Positions 1 through 7,933 of a stretch of DNA of 64,000 nt are shown in pieces. Positions within the stretch are counted from its first letter, which is position 1, and every line of letters starts with the position of its first letter. Below the pieces are notes generated by a model. That model had not been told where the DNA came from. It did no database searches and worked only from the letters and a program-made list of their open reading frames with translations. Location of the stretch: positions 23,417 to 87,416 of the forward strand of contig NZ_BAEI01000043.1 in assembly GCF_000241325.1 (NCBI RefSeq), in the 5' to 3' direction. A program made the translations under genes and the position numbers. The stretch comes from Gordonia polyisoprenivorans NBRC 16320 = JCM 10675. Its GTDB lineage: Bacteria > Actinomycetota > Actinomycetes > Mycobacteriales > Mycobacteriaceae.

Positions 1-445
1 GCAGGTCTGCCTGTCGGCACATCGGCAGGATCGGGGTGATGCCGATCCCACCCGCGACGAAGAGATACCGCTCGGCGGGCACCAGCGCGAAGTTGTTGCG
101 CGGCCCGCCGATCGGCAGCGCGTCTCCTACCGCCAGCTGGTCATGAATGTATCGAGAACCGCCACGTGACAAGGGTTCTCGCAGAACCGCAATCCGGTAG
201 TGGAACGGGTCCCAACGATCTCCGCACAGCGAGTATTGCCGGATGATGTCGCCGGGTAGGACGACGTCGATGTGTGAACCGGGCGACCAGTCGGGAAGTC
301 GGTGTCCGTGCGCCTCGGCCAGGGTGAGTTCGACGACGCCGTCGGCGACGGGCGTGCCGGCGACGACGGTCATCACCAGGCCGTCGGCGGCGGCTGCGGC
401 CACCAGACGGACCGGCGTGGACGACGCGTGCGGTGATGTGGTCAT
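1..445 (-). CDS. PDR/VanB-family flavin oxidoreductase (partial)
   Basis: The gene runs off the start of the window, so only the N-terminal 148 residues are visible. It resembles phthalate dioxygenase reductase/vanillate demethylase reductases, which move electrons from NAD(P)H through flavin and a 2Fe-2S domain to an oxygenase. The flavin-binding motif RQYSLCG and the start of the NAD-binding domain, GGIGITPIL, are both present. The ferredoxin domain would lie outside the window. The ATG at 445 is the natural start. An IclR regulator lies 73 bp upstream on the same strand and may control it. The oxygenase partner is not visible. Confidence 0.85.
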   Translation of the reverse strand, partial: MTTSPHASSTPVRLVAAAAADGLVMTVVAGTPVADGVVELTLAEAHGHRLPDWSPGSHIDVVLPGDIIRQYSLCGDRWDPFHYRIAVLREPLSRGGSRYIHDQLAVGDALPIGGPRNNFALVPAERYLFVAGGIGITPILPMCRQADL

Positions 446-518
446 GGTCACAAGGGTTGGATATCGCCGACACCGCCCACAAGACGATTCCCATTGAATG
501 GGAGTGCTACCACCGCCG

Positions 519-1280
519 TCAGCGCCGGTCGATCGGGCGACGCAGTTCGCGACCGATCCCTCGAGCCGCCGCCTGGAGTACCGCGACGTGGCTGGTCGGC
601 CGGTCGTCGCGGGGAACCACCACCGAGATGGCCGCGACCACGAGGTCTTTGGAATCGCGGATCGGCACCGCGATCCCCGTCGCATCCTCGTGGATGAAAC
701 CGGGGCACACCGCGACGCCGGAGCGTCGAACCTCGGCCAAGAACGCCCGCAGGTGACGTGGATCGACGATGGTCTGCGCCGTGTACCGCGGTAGCGTCCG
801 GCTCAGCACGCGTTCCTGGAATCCGGCGGGCGCGTGGGCAAGGAGCACCAGGCCCGCCGAGGACGCGTGCAGCGAGAGCCGCCCGGCCACGCGTGTCACG
901 TTGATGACCGCGCCGGGACTCGACAGGCGCTCGACGAACAAGACCTCGGCGCCATCGAGCACACCGAGTTGCACGTGGTGTCCGACGATGGCGTGCACGT
1001 CCTCCAGAAACGGCATCGCCGCCTCCCGCAACCCGAGCGTCGGGGATGCCCGAGACGCCAACTCCCACAGCCGTACCCCGATCCGGACCCGACGACCCTC
1101 GTCGCGCCGGAGCAAGCCGAGACCGACGAGGTCGTCGACGAGGCGCGACGCCGTCGACAACGGAAGTCCGGCGCGTTCGGCGATGTCGGTGATGGTGACG
1201 GTGATGTGGTCGGCGTCGAAGACCTCGAGGATCCGTACGGCGCGCTCGAGTACCGACTCCCCCGACGTCGACCGGGCCAT
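519..1280 (-). CDS. IclR-family transcriptional regulator
   Basis: About 253 residues. An N-terminal winged helix ([20 protein letters not shown], with [12 protein letters not shown] as the recognition helix) is followed by an IclR effector domain ending in AISVVVPRD. The ATG at 1280 follows AGGAGAAGTG, so it is preferred over an in-frame start 48 bp further upstream. It sits directly upstream of, and in line with, the VanB-type reductase gene, which suggests it controls that oxygenase system. IclR proteins commonly regulate aromatic catabolism; the effector here cannot be read from sequence. Confidence 0.9.
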   Translation of the reverse strand: MARSTSGESVLERAVRILEVFDADHITVTITDIAERAGLPLSTASRLVDDLVGLGLLRRDEGRRVRIGVRLWELASRASPTLGLREAAMPFLEDVHAIVGHHVQLGVLDGAEVLFVERLSSPGAVINVTRVAGRLSLHASSAGLVLLAHAPAGFQERVLSRTLPRYTAQTIVDPRHLRAFLAEVRRSGVAVCPGFIHEDATGIAVPIRDSKDLVVAAISVVVPRDDRPTSHVAVLQAAARGIGRELRRPIDRR

Positions 1281-1365
1281 CACTTCTCCTGTCGCGTGCC
1301 GGACGCGCGACGTCCGGCGCTTGGGCACTCAGCGTAGACGCAGTGATGCTACAGATGGTGGGGTG

Positions 1366-2004
1366 ATGCGCATCGTTCCGAACACAGCTGCGCCCCGGGT
1401 CCTGGTATCGGTGCTGTGCGGCGCCGCCCTCGGGGTCGGGGTCGGCCTGCTCGCCCGGGATGCCGGGCATGGCGTCCTCGCCGGAATCGCGACGACCGCC
1501 GGGGTTTTCGTCCTTCTCGGCTGGGTGGCGTTGTGGCCCATGAGCGCCGCCGACACCCGAGCGCACGTGGGCCGGGAGGACTTCCGTCCCATCGTCGACG
1601 AGGTGATCGTGGTGGTCGCGGCGCTCTCGGCGCTCGGCGGGATCATCGGACTACTCATCGACGGCGGATCGCACGCCCACTGGATACCCGCGGCGATCGC
1701 CCTTCTGGGCGTATTCCTGTCCTGGGCGAGTCTGCACCTGATGTACGCAACCCGATACGCATTTCTCTACTACGCCAAGGGAAAAGCCGGCGGGATCGAC
1801 TTCAACTCCGACGACCCGCCGGCCTTTCGCGACTTCTTCTACTTCAGCTACAACCTCGGTATGACCTATCAGGTGTCGGATACCTCGGTCTCCGACCGCG
1901 AGATCCGGTCGGTGGCCCTACGACACTGCTTGCTGTCCTACGTCTTCGGAGCAGTCATCCTGGCGACGACGATCAACCTCGTCGCGGGGATCGTGGTGGG
2001 TTAG
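1366..2004 (+). CDS. DUF1345 family membrane protein
   Basis: About 212 residues with roughly five hydrophobic segments. The C-terminal signature, [22 protein letters not shown] followed by a last transmembrane helix, is typical of the DUF1345 family, whose function is unknown. The ATG at 1366 is used; an adjacent in-frame GTG three bases upstream is possible. The gene diverges from the IclR gene, so the 85 bp between them should carry both promoters. Nothing suggests a functional link to either neighbour. Confidence 0.85.
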   Translation: MRIVPNTAAPRVLVSVLCGAALGVGVGLLARDAGHGVLAGIATTAGVFVLLGWVALWPMSAADTRAHVGREDFRPIVDEVIVVVAALSALGGIIGLLIDGGSHAHWIPAAIALLGVFLSWASLHLMYATRYAFLYYAKGKAGGIDFNSDDPPAFRDFFYFSYNLGMTYQVSDTSVSDREIRSVALRHCLLSYVFGAVILATTINLVAGIVVG

Positions 2005-2033
2005 GTCCACGATCGAGCCGGGCGGACTTTAGT

Positions 2034-2170
2034 CCGATGGTCGAGGTGTGACGAGCCCCCTGGGGCGAGGAACCTCGAGACCACCGACAGCCGACGCTGG
2101 TCCGAAACCAGCACCGGCGCACGAGGTCTCGAGGCCCGGCGCCTGGGGCGCCGGGCACCTCGACCATCGG
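2034..2170. repeat. Nested inverted-repeat element (cruciform)
   Basis: The outer arms CCGATGGTCGAGGTG (2034-2048) and CACCTCGACCATCGG (2156-2170) are perfect 15-bp complements. Inside them lie CCTCGAGACC (2073-2082) and GGTCTCGAGG (2125-2134), and at the tip the hairpin GCTGG/CCAGC (2096-2112). The outer arm recurs near 36278-36292 with one mismatch, so this is an interspersed family. It lies between two 3' ends and might also help end transcription. No coding potential is seen here. Confidence 0.8.
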
Positions 2171-2219
2171 GCGGCAAGGCACCGCCGGATGGAGGGCACC
2201 GCCGACGGCGAGACCCCTA

Positions 2220-3371
2220 CTACAGGCCCATATCCCGCCCGATGAGGTCTTTCATGATCTCGGTGGTGCCACCGAAGATCGTCTGGATGCGCGAGTCGGT
2301 GTAGGCGCGAGAGACCTTGTACTCGTTCATGTATCCGTAGCCACCGTGCAGCTGCACGCAGCGGTCGATGACCTTCTTGGCGAGTTCGGTGCACCACCAC
2401 TTGTTCTTGGCGGCGTCGACGGCGGTCAGGTCACCGTCGAGGACGGCGCGCAGGCAGCGGTCGATGTACTGCTCGGCGATGTCGAGTTCGGTCGACATCT
2501 CGGCGAGGTAGAACCGATTCGCCTGGAACGCACCGATGGGTTGCCCGAAAGCCTTGCGGTCCTTGGCGTATTGCAGGGTCTCCTCGAAGACGGCGCGAGC
2601 GCCGGCGATGGCTCCGATACCGATCGACAGCCGCTCCGACGGCAGGTTCTGCATGAGGTGGTAGAAGCCCTTGTTCTCCTCGCCGAGGAGGTTTTCCCGG
2701 GGCACCCGGACGTCGGTGAAGTGCAGTTCGGCGGTGTCGGCCGCCTTGAGGCCCATCTTGTCGAGCTTGCGGCCCCGCTCGAAGCCCTCCATGTCGCGTT
2801 CGACGACGAGCAGCGAGAACGCCTTGTGCCCGGCGCCCGGGTCGGCATTGGTGCGGCACACGACCACCACCAGATCGGAGTTGATGCCGGCCGAGATGAA
2901 GGTCTTGGAGCCGTTGAGGATGTAGTGGTCACCGTCGAGGCGGGCCGAGGTCTTGATCCCGGCGAGGTCGCTACCGGCGCCGGGCTCGGTCATCGCAACC
3001 GCGAGAATCGTTTCGCCCGTGGCCATCCCGGGCATCCACCGAGCACGCTGTTCCTCGTTGGCCAGATGCAGGAAGTAGGGGACGAGAACGTCGTTCTGCA
3101 AACTCAGACCGGGTGCCGCGCTGCCGAAGCGGGCGAATTCCTCGACGATGACGGCGTTGAAGCGAAAGTCGTCGGTGACCCCGCCGCCGCCGTACTCCTC
3201 GGGGATGTTGAAGCCGAGAAGTCCGGCGTCGCCGGCCTTCTTGTAGGCCTCGCGATCGACCTGGCCTGCGGCCTCCCACTTCTCGACGTTGGGTGCGCAT
3301 TCGCGGGCGAGGAATTCGCGGGCGGATGCGCGCAGCTGCTCGTGTTCGGCCTCGAAGACGGTACGTTTCAT
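2220..3371 (-). CDS. Acyl-CoA dehydrogenase (LCAD-like)
   Basis: 383 residues, normal length for the family. It catalyses FAD-dependent alpha,beta-dehydrogenation of an acyl-CoA. Conserved blocks include MTEPGAGSDLAGIKT, NGSKTFISAG, DKMGLKAADT and the C-terminal FGGTTEIMKDLIGR. The YEGT-type glutamate of medium-chain enzymes is absent. A glutamate in FEETLQYAKDRKAFG (near residue 247) occupies the long-chain/isovaleryl-type catalytic position, so an LCAD-like enzyme is expected. The ATG at 3371 lies 4 bp after the thiolase stop, so the two form one operon for fatty-acid or branched-acid beta-oxidation. Confidence 0.92.
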   Translation of the reverse strand: MKRTVFEAEHEQLRASAREFLARECAPNVEKWEAAGQVDREAYKKAGDAGLLGFNIPEEYGGGGVTDDFRFNAVIVEEFARFGSAAPGLSLQNDVLVPYFLHLANEEQRARWMPGMATGETILAVAMTEPGAGSDLAGIKTSARLDGDHYILNGSKTFISAGINSDLVVVVCRTNADPGAGHKAFSLLVVERDMEGFERGRKLDKMGLKAADTAELHFTDVRVPRENLLGEENKGFYHLMQNLPSERLSIGIGAIAGARAVFEETLQYAKDRKAFGQPIGAFQANRFYLAEMSTELDIAEQYIDRCLRAVLDGDLTAVDAAKNKWWCTELAKKVIDRCVQLHGGYGYMNEYKVSRAYTDSRIQTIFGGTTEIMKDLIGRDMGL

Positions 3372-3375
3372 GGAT

Positions 3376-4569
3376 TCAGATCCGTTCGATGATGGTGGCG
3401 TTGGCCATTCCGGCGCCTTCACACATGGTCTGCAGACCATAGCGTCCGCCGGTGGCCTCGAGGTGATTGACGAGCGTCGAGAGCAGTCGGGTTCCCGAGG
3501 ACCCGAGTGCATGGCCGAGGGCGATTGCCCCGCCGCGCGGGTTGAGCTTGGCGGGGTCGGCGCCGAATTCGTGCGCCCACGCCATCGGCACCGGAGCGAA
3601 AGCCTCGTTGACCTCGTAGGCGTCGATGTCGCCGATCGACAACCCCGAGCGCTTGAGCACCTTGTGGGTTGCCGGGATCGGCGCGGTCAGCATGAAGATC
3701 GGATCGTCGCCGGCGAGGGAGAACGCGTGGAAGCGGGCACGCGGCGTCAGGCCGAGCTTGGCGGCCATGGTGTCGCTCATGATCAACGCCCCGGAGGCAC
3801 CGTCGGTCAACGGCGAGGAGTTGCCGGGAGTGATGTGCCAGTTGATCTCGGGGAAGCGCTCGGCGTATTCGGGACTGTAGAACGACGACTTCAGTCCGGA
3901 CAGACCTTCCTGAGTGGTCTGCGCGCGCACCGTCTCGTCGACGGCGTGGGTGACCCGGTTGCCGTCGCTGTCGGCGACCTCGATCGGCAGGATCTCCTTG
4001 GCGAAGAAGCCATCTGCGGCAGCCTGAGCGGCACGACGATGCGACTCCGCGGCGAAGGCATCCACCGCATCCCTGTCGAACTTCCACTTCGCCGCAACGA
4101 GTTCCGCCGAGATGCCCTGGCCGACAAGGCCTTCGGGGTAACGAGCGGCGATGCTCGGTCCGTACGGACTCTGCCCGACGGTGGTGAAGCCCATCGGTAC
4201 CCGGCTCATGGACTCGACGCCCGCGGCGATCACGATGTCGTACGCGCCCGCGATGACGCCCTGTGCGGCGAAGTGTGCGGCCTGCTGACTCGACCCACAC
4301 TGCCGATCGACGGTGGTCGCGGGCACCGACTCGGGGAATCCGGCCGACAACAGCGCGGTGCGCGAGATGTTGAGCGCCTGTTCCCCGGCCTGGCCGACGC
4401 AGCCACCGATGACGTCGTCGACGAGCGCCGGGTCGAGGTCGTTGCGCTCGACGAGGGCGCGCAGCACGTGCGCGAGTAGTTCGACGGGTTTGGTCTGCGA
4501 GAGCGCGCCGCCGGGCTTGCCCTTGCCGGAGGCAAGGCGGACGACGTCGACGATGACGGCTTCGGGCAT
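3376..4569 (-). CDS. Acetyl-CoA C-acyltransferase (thiolase)
   Basis: 397 residues, the usual thiolase length. The nucleophilic cysteine is Cys91 in DRQCGSSQQA, the catalytic histidine is in GGAIALGHALGSSG, and the second cysteine is in CEGAGM near the C-terminus. It catalyses thiolytic cleavage of 3-ketoacyl-CoA, or the reverse condensation. The ATG at 4569 follows GGAGG with good spacing. It is first in a two-gene operon with the acyl-CoA dehydrogenase and diverges from a TetR gene at 4803 that may regulate it. Confidence 0.95.
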   Translation of the reverse strand: MPEAVIVDVVRLASGKGKPGGALSQTKPVELLAHVLRALVERNDLDPALVDDVIGGCVGQAGEQALNISRTALLSAGFPESVPATTVDRQCGSSQQAAHFAAQGVIAGAYDIVIAAGVESMSRVPMGFTTVGQSPYGPSIAARYPEGLVGQGISAELVAAKWKFDRDAVDAFAAESHRRAAQAAADGFFAKEILPIEVADSDGNRVTHAVDETVRAQTTQEGLSGLKSSFYSPEYAERFPEINWHITPGNSSPLTDGASGALIMSDTMAAKLGLTPRARFHAFSLAGDDPIFMLTAPIPATHKVLKRSGLSIGDIDAYEVNEAFAPVPMAWAHEFGADPAKLNPRGGAIALGHALGSSGTRLLSTLVNHLEATGGRYGLQTMCEGAGMANATIIERI

Positions 4570-4802
4570 GGGGAGAACCTCCGGAGGATTCACGGCGCCC
4601 GGGTCGCGGCGGGACGTACGTCGCCCACGCAAGAACCCGAACCACCGACTGATCGTTCGCTAAGTTTGTAACACGGCGGTGTGATGCAGATCAACAAGAT
4701 CGCAGGCTCGGACGCCCCGCGAGTTGGCCGACGCCGCCGTCCACGACCTGCGTCCGCACGTTCTGACGGCGTACATGATCGGCGCTACTAGGATCGGACC
4801 CT

Positions 4803-5402
4803 ATGGCCCGCGAGAGGAGATCGACACCGTCGCGATACGCGCGCGTGCGGTTCCTCGAGGCAGGTCTCACCGTCCTCGCCGAGGACGGATTCGGTGCGCT
4901 CAAACTCGCGGCGGTCTGCGCCCGCGCCGACGCCACCACCGGCAGCTTCTATCACGCCTTCGACAACTGGGCCGAGTTCACCTCGGCGCTGATCGCCTAC
5001 TGGCGCGAGGAGAAGAGCCAGCGGCCGATCGCCGAAGCGCGCAAGGTCACCGATCCGGTCGAGCGCCTCACGGCACTGATGGACGTCGGCCTGACCCTGC
5101 CCCACGATTCCGAGCGGGCCATCCGTGTCTGGGCCGCCCAGGATCCGGAGGTCCGCAAGCATCAGGAAGAAGTCGACCTCGAACGGCGCGACTTCATCGC
5201 CGAGACCTACCGTGAGGCCCTCGGCGACGACTTCGCCGCCGAGGAGTACGCCACCATCTCGATGTATCTGCTCGTCGGATACGAAAGCGGGACGCTGCGC
5301 TCCTACGAGGCCCTCGATCTGGGATTTCGAATGTTCCTCCAGAGCGCGATCGGCCCGCTCGGCGACGGGGCCACGACCCCGCCCACGACCCCCGACCACT
5401 GA
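4803..5402 (+). CDS. TetR-family regulator
   Basis: 199 residues. The N-terminal TetR helix-turn-helix (FLEAGLTVLAEDGFGALKLA, then TTGSFYHAFDNWAEF) is clear; the C-terminal ligand domain is not assignable. It diverges from the thiolase/acyl-CoA dehydrogenase operon across about 230 bp and is followed by the MpaB-family gene, so it could control either. The preceding non-coding stretch contains no obvious long palindrome. Confidence 0.9.
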   Translation: MARERRSTPSRYARVRFLEAGLTVLAEDGFGALKLAAVCARADATTGSFYHAFDNWAEFTSALIAYWREEKSQRPIAEARKVTDPVERLTALMDVGLTLPHDSERAIRVWAAQDPEVRKHQEEVDLERRDFIAETYREALGDDFAAEEYATISMYLLVGYESGTLRSYEALDLGFRMFLQSAIGPLGDGATTPPTTPDH

Positions 5403-5463
5403 CGTCCGCCCGGGCTTTTCGGATCCACCCGGCTGAGCCACACCTCTTGCCGAGTGTGACCCC

Positions 5464-5492
5464 TTGCACAAAAGTGTAAGTCATCTTATAGT
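5464..5492 (+). promoter_or_regulatory. Sigma-70-type promoter with overlapping inverted repeat
   Basis: TTGCAC (5464-5469) and TATAGT (5487-5492) are separated by 17 bp, a good match to a primary-sigma promoter, 27 bp before the MpaB-family start. TTGCAC and GTGTAA (5474-5479), separated by AAAA, form an imperfect inverted repeat covering the -35 region. This is a plausible TetR-type operator, with the TetR genes on either side as candidate regulators. Confidence 0.55.
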
Positions 5493-5518
5493 CGATGCCA
5501 CAACGCAAGGAGGCAGCC

Positions 5519-6400
5519 ATGCTCAGGATCGACCGCAACCACGGCCTCGACCCCGACTTCGGCGAGATCTACCGCAATCTCGTCACCTACGAGTTCCCCT
5601 GGGACATGAACCAGGCACTGAGCTTCGCCCTCTTCCGCACCTACGCAGTGCCGAGCATCGGACGACTGCTCGACGAGACCGGCGAGTTCACCGAACGCGT
5701 GCAGAAGCGTTACGACGACACCGGCTTACTCCTGGAAGTACCTCTACTGGAGGGGATTTCGAGTCCACAGGGCAAGGCGGCCATTCGCCGCATCAACCAG
5801 ATGCACAAGATGTACGACATCACCAACGACGACATGCGTTACGTCCTGGCCACATTCGTCGTCGTCCCCAAACGGTGGATCGACGATTACGGGTGGCGTC
5901 GGATGACCTACGAGGAAGTGCGCGCGTCGGTGCTCTACTACCGCTCGCTCGGAAAGCACATGGGGATCACCGACATCCCGGAGACCCACGAGGACTTCAC
6001 ACGCCTGCTCGACGAGTACGAGGCAGCGCACTTCGCCTTCGACGCCGGGGCCCGCCGCGTCGCGGACTCGACCATGCACCTGATGACGACTTTCTACCCG
6101 AAACCGGCGGCTCCCCTGATCGACATCTTCAGCCGCTCGGTGATGGACGACCCTTTGTTGCAGGCGTTTCACTATCGCAAGCCGAATGCGTTGGCGCGCA
6201 AGCTCTCCGTTGCAGGACTCCGGGCACGCGCCCGGGTCGTCGCAGTGCTCCCCTCTCGGCGCACACCCCGCCTGGTCCGGGACATGCCTCGAATCCGCAG
6301 CTACCCCAACGGCTTCGAGGTCGACAAGCTCGGCACCTTCGCCCCCGGATGCCCGGTCCACCGGACGACGGACGTGGTCGAGCAGGTGTCGACAGGCTGA
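5519..6400 (+). CDS. MpaB/rubber-oxygenase-family protein (DUF2236)
   Basis: About 293 residues of the oxygenase-MpaB type (PF09995), the family that includes fungal MpaB and latex-clearing protein Lcp. The N-terminal FPWDMNQALSFALFRTYAVPSI and the central RRINQMHKMYDITNDDMRYVLATFVV carry the histidine and acidic pattern expected around the haem or metal site. The ATG at 5519 follows AAGGAGG. The family includes oxidative C=C or C-C cleaving enzymes, but most members are uncharacterised, so no substrate is claimed. It stands alone between two TetR genes. Confidence 0.8.
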   Translation: MLRIDRNHGLDPDFGEIYRNLVTYEFPWDMNQALSFALFRTYAVPSIGRLLDETGEFTERVQKRYDDTGLLLEVPLLEGISSPQGKAAIRRINQMHKMYDITNDDMRYVLATFVVVPKRWIDDYGWRRMTYEEVRASVLYYRSLGKHMGITDIPETHEDFTRLLDEYEAAHFAFDAGARRVADSTMHLMTTFYPKPAAPLIDIFSRSVMDDPLLQAFHYRKPNALARKLSVAGLRARARVVAVLPSRRTPRLVRDMPRIRSYPNGFEVDKLGTFAPGCPVHRTTDVVEQVSTG

Positions 6401-6414
6401 CCGGACCCCCGATT

Positions 6415-7098
6415 TCAGCTGTCGTCGGCGGCGCCGAACTCTACTGCGGCGAACTCCACTGCGGCGAGCGCGATCCGCACGTACTCCGCCGCCGTCTCCG
6501 CGGGCGTCTTGGGCCCGTCGGGGTGATACCAGCTCGCGATGCCCTGGCACATGGACAAGATCGCCCGTCGCGCGGAGTCGGGAACCGATGTCGCGAAAAC
6601 CCCAGCGCGGCAACCGTCTTCGATGGCGTCACGCAGCTGTCCGTCGATGGTGTCGCGATGCTCGCGATACCATCGGCCGTTCTCGGCAGTCAGTGAGCGG
6701 CGCTCGGAGTCCAAGAAGGCCAGGTCCCGGTGGTTGGCCATGTACAACGCGGTCGCCTCGACCAGCGCCGAGAGCCGACGCACCGGATCGTCGCCGGCCT
6801 CGGTGAGCGCGGCGTCGATGTGGGCGCTGACCGTGCTCATCGCGTGGTCGAACAGCGCGACGAGGATCGCCTGCTTGTTCTCGTAGTGGTAGTACAGCGC
6901 CGGAACCGTCACGCCGACCTCGGCGGCGATGGTGCGCACACTGGTGGCGTCATAGCCGTGCTCGACGATCTGCGTGAGGGCGACGTCGAGGATCTTCGGC
7001 AGAGCCAGCGGCGGATAGTGCCGCCAGTCGTCGACGGGAACGTCCACAGCCGAACGGGCGTGCACCGGTGTGGCCTGGCCCATCGCCGCTCCCATCAT
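6415..7098 (-). CDS. TetR-family regulator
   Basis: About 227 residues. The N-terminal DNA-binding domain is clear (ILDVALTQIVEHGYDATSVRTIAAEVGVTVPALYYHYENKQ, quoted in part: VTVPALYYHYENK is the recognition-helix region). The C-terminal domain is alpha-helical and ends in an acidic tail. The ATG at 7098 is preferred; an in-frame ATG lies 3 bp inside and a TTG 6 bp outside. It converges on the MpaB-family gene with a 14-bp gap. The upstream region holds repeated ACAAGT half-sites (near 7101 and 7119) that might be its own operator. Confidence 0.88.
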   Translation of the reverse strand: MMGAAMGQATPVHARSAVDVPVDDWRHYPPLALPKILDVALTQIVEHGYDATSVRTIAAEVGVTVPALYYHYENKQAILVALFDHAMSTVSAHIDAALTEAGDDPVRRLSALVEATALYMANHRDLAFLDSERRSLTAENGRWYREHRDTIDGQLRDAIEDGCRAGVFATSVPDSARRAILSMCQGIASWYHPDGPKTPAETAAEYVRIALAAVEFAAVEFGAADDS

Positions 7099-7244
7099 TG
7101 ACAAGTATGTTCGGTCTACAAGTGTTCGTGATCGGCGTCAATGCTAGACGGCCGGCTGTGTTTCGCGATGCTCACGCCCGCCGCAACCACGTACTACCCT
7201 GACCTCGTCCGGGCACTGGGCCCGAGCACTCCCGACCGAGGGGA

Positions 7245-7694
7245 ATGTCGCCGATCATGAGCGCGGACCCGATCACCGAGCTGGAAGCCGAACTCGCCGA
7301 CACCTGGCGGCGCGGCCGCAATCGGACGCGCTCGCGCGCACATGCGATCGATCCGCGACTCGACCCGTCGGCCTATCCGGTCATCACCATCCTCGCCGGC
7401 CACGAGTCGTTGCCGATGTCGCGACTCGTGCATGAGCTCGGCCTGGACAAGTCCACGGTCACGCGACAAGTCGACGCGGTGGTGCGCCTCGGGTTGGTCG
7501 AGCGCTCCCCCGACCCACATGACGCGCGGGCGCGGGTCGTCCGCCTCACCGACGCCGGACGCAGTCGATACGACGAGGTTGTCGCCTCGTCGGTGGTCGA
7601 GTGGCGTAAGCGCTTGGCCGAGTGGGATCCCGAGGACATCAGGACACTCACCGACCTGCTCCACCGACTGAGCGACGACACCGACGACGCCTGA
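7245..7694 (+). CDS. MarR-family regulator
   Basis: About 149 residues. A winged-helix core (MSRLVHELGLDKSTVTRQVD, then GLVERSPDPHDARARVV as the wing) is typical of MarR, with helices for dimerisation at both ends. An in-frame ATG at 7257 is an equally possible start; the GAGGGG upstream fits neither perfectly. It lies upstream of a drug-efflux-type transporter on the same strand, and a strong operator-like palindrome sits in the gap, so it is the likely repressor of that pump. Confidence 0.9.
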   Translation: MSPIMSADPITELEAELADTWRRGRNRTRSRAHAIDPRLDPSAYPVITILAGHESLPMSRLVHELGLDKSTVTRQVDAVVRLGLVERSPDPHDARARVVRLTDAGRSRYDEVVASSVVEWRKRLAEWDPEDIRTLTDLLHRLSDDTDDA

Positions 7695-7763
7695 GGCGTC
7701 GAGCGGGTGGAGGCAACCGCTGAGGTACCGATCACATCCGAATCGGACAGGAATATCTCCCGA

Positions 7764-7795
7764 TAGTTGCATGTTGCATCTATTACGCTTATGGT
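7764..7795 (+). promoter_or_regulatory. Promoter and probable MarR operator
   Basis: TAGTTGCA (7764-7771) and TGCATCTA (7775-7782) form an inverted repeat with one mismatch around a 3-bp centre. It overlaps a -35-like TTGCAT (7767-7772), with TATGGT (7790-7795) 17 bp downstream as the -10. A further palindromic TAGTCAACTA follows at 7801-7810. The layout suits MarR repression of the transporter gene at 7934. Confidence 0.55.
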
Positions 7796-7933
7796 TGCGC
7801 TAGTCAACTAATTGCTGCGCGTCGGCTCCGCGCATATCTCGACCGGGCGGACCACTGGTCCCCTCGTCGTGACACCCGACTTGTTCTCCGCGTTCCGCGG
7901 ACGGATTCGACCTGATCTTTGGGAGGTTTTCGC

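Noticed and set aside
448..1566. Long minus-strand frame with arginine/glycine-rich translation over the IclR gene
   Set aside because: It is a shadow of the IclR gene in another frame; composition is Arg-rich and lacks any domain, whereas the IclR frame has full family motifs.
2346..3392. Plus-strand open frame of about 348 codons opposite the acyl-CoA dehydrogenase
   Set aside because: Antisense frame created by high GC bias; the minus strand encodes a complete, motif-bearing dehydrogenase.
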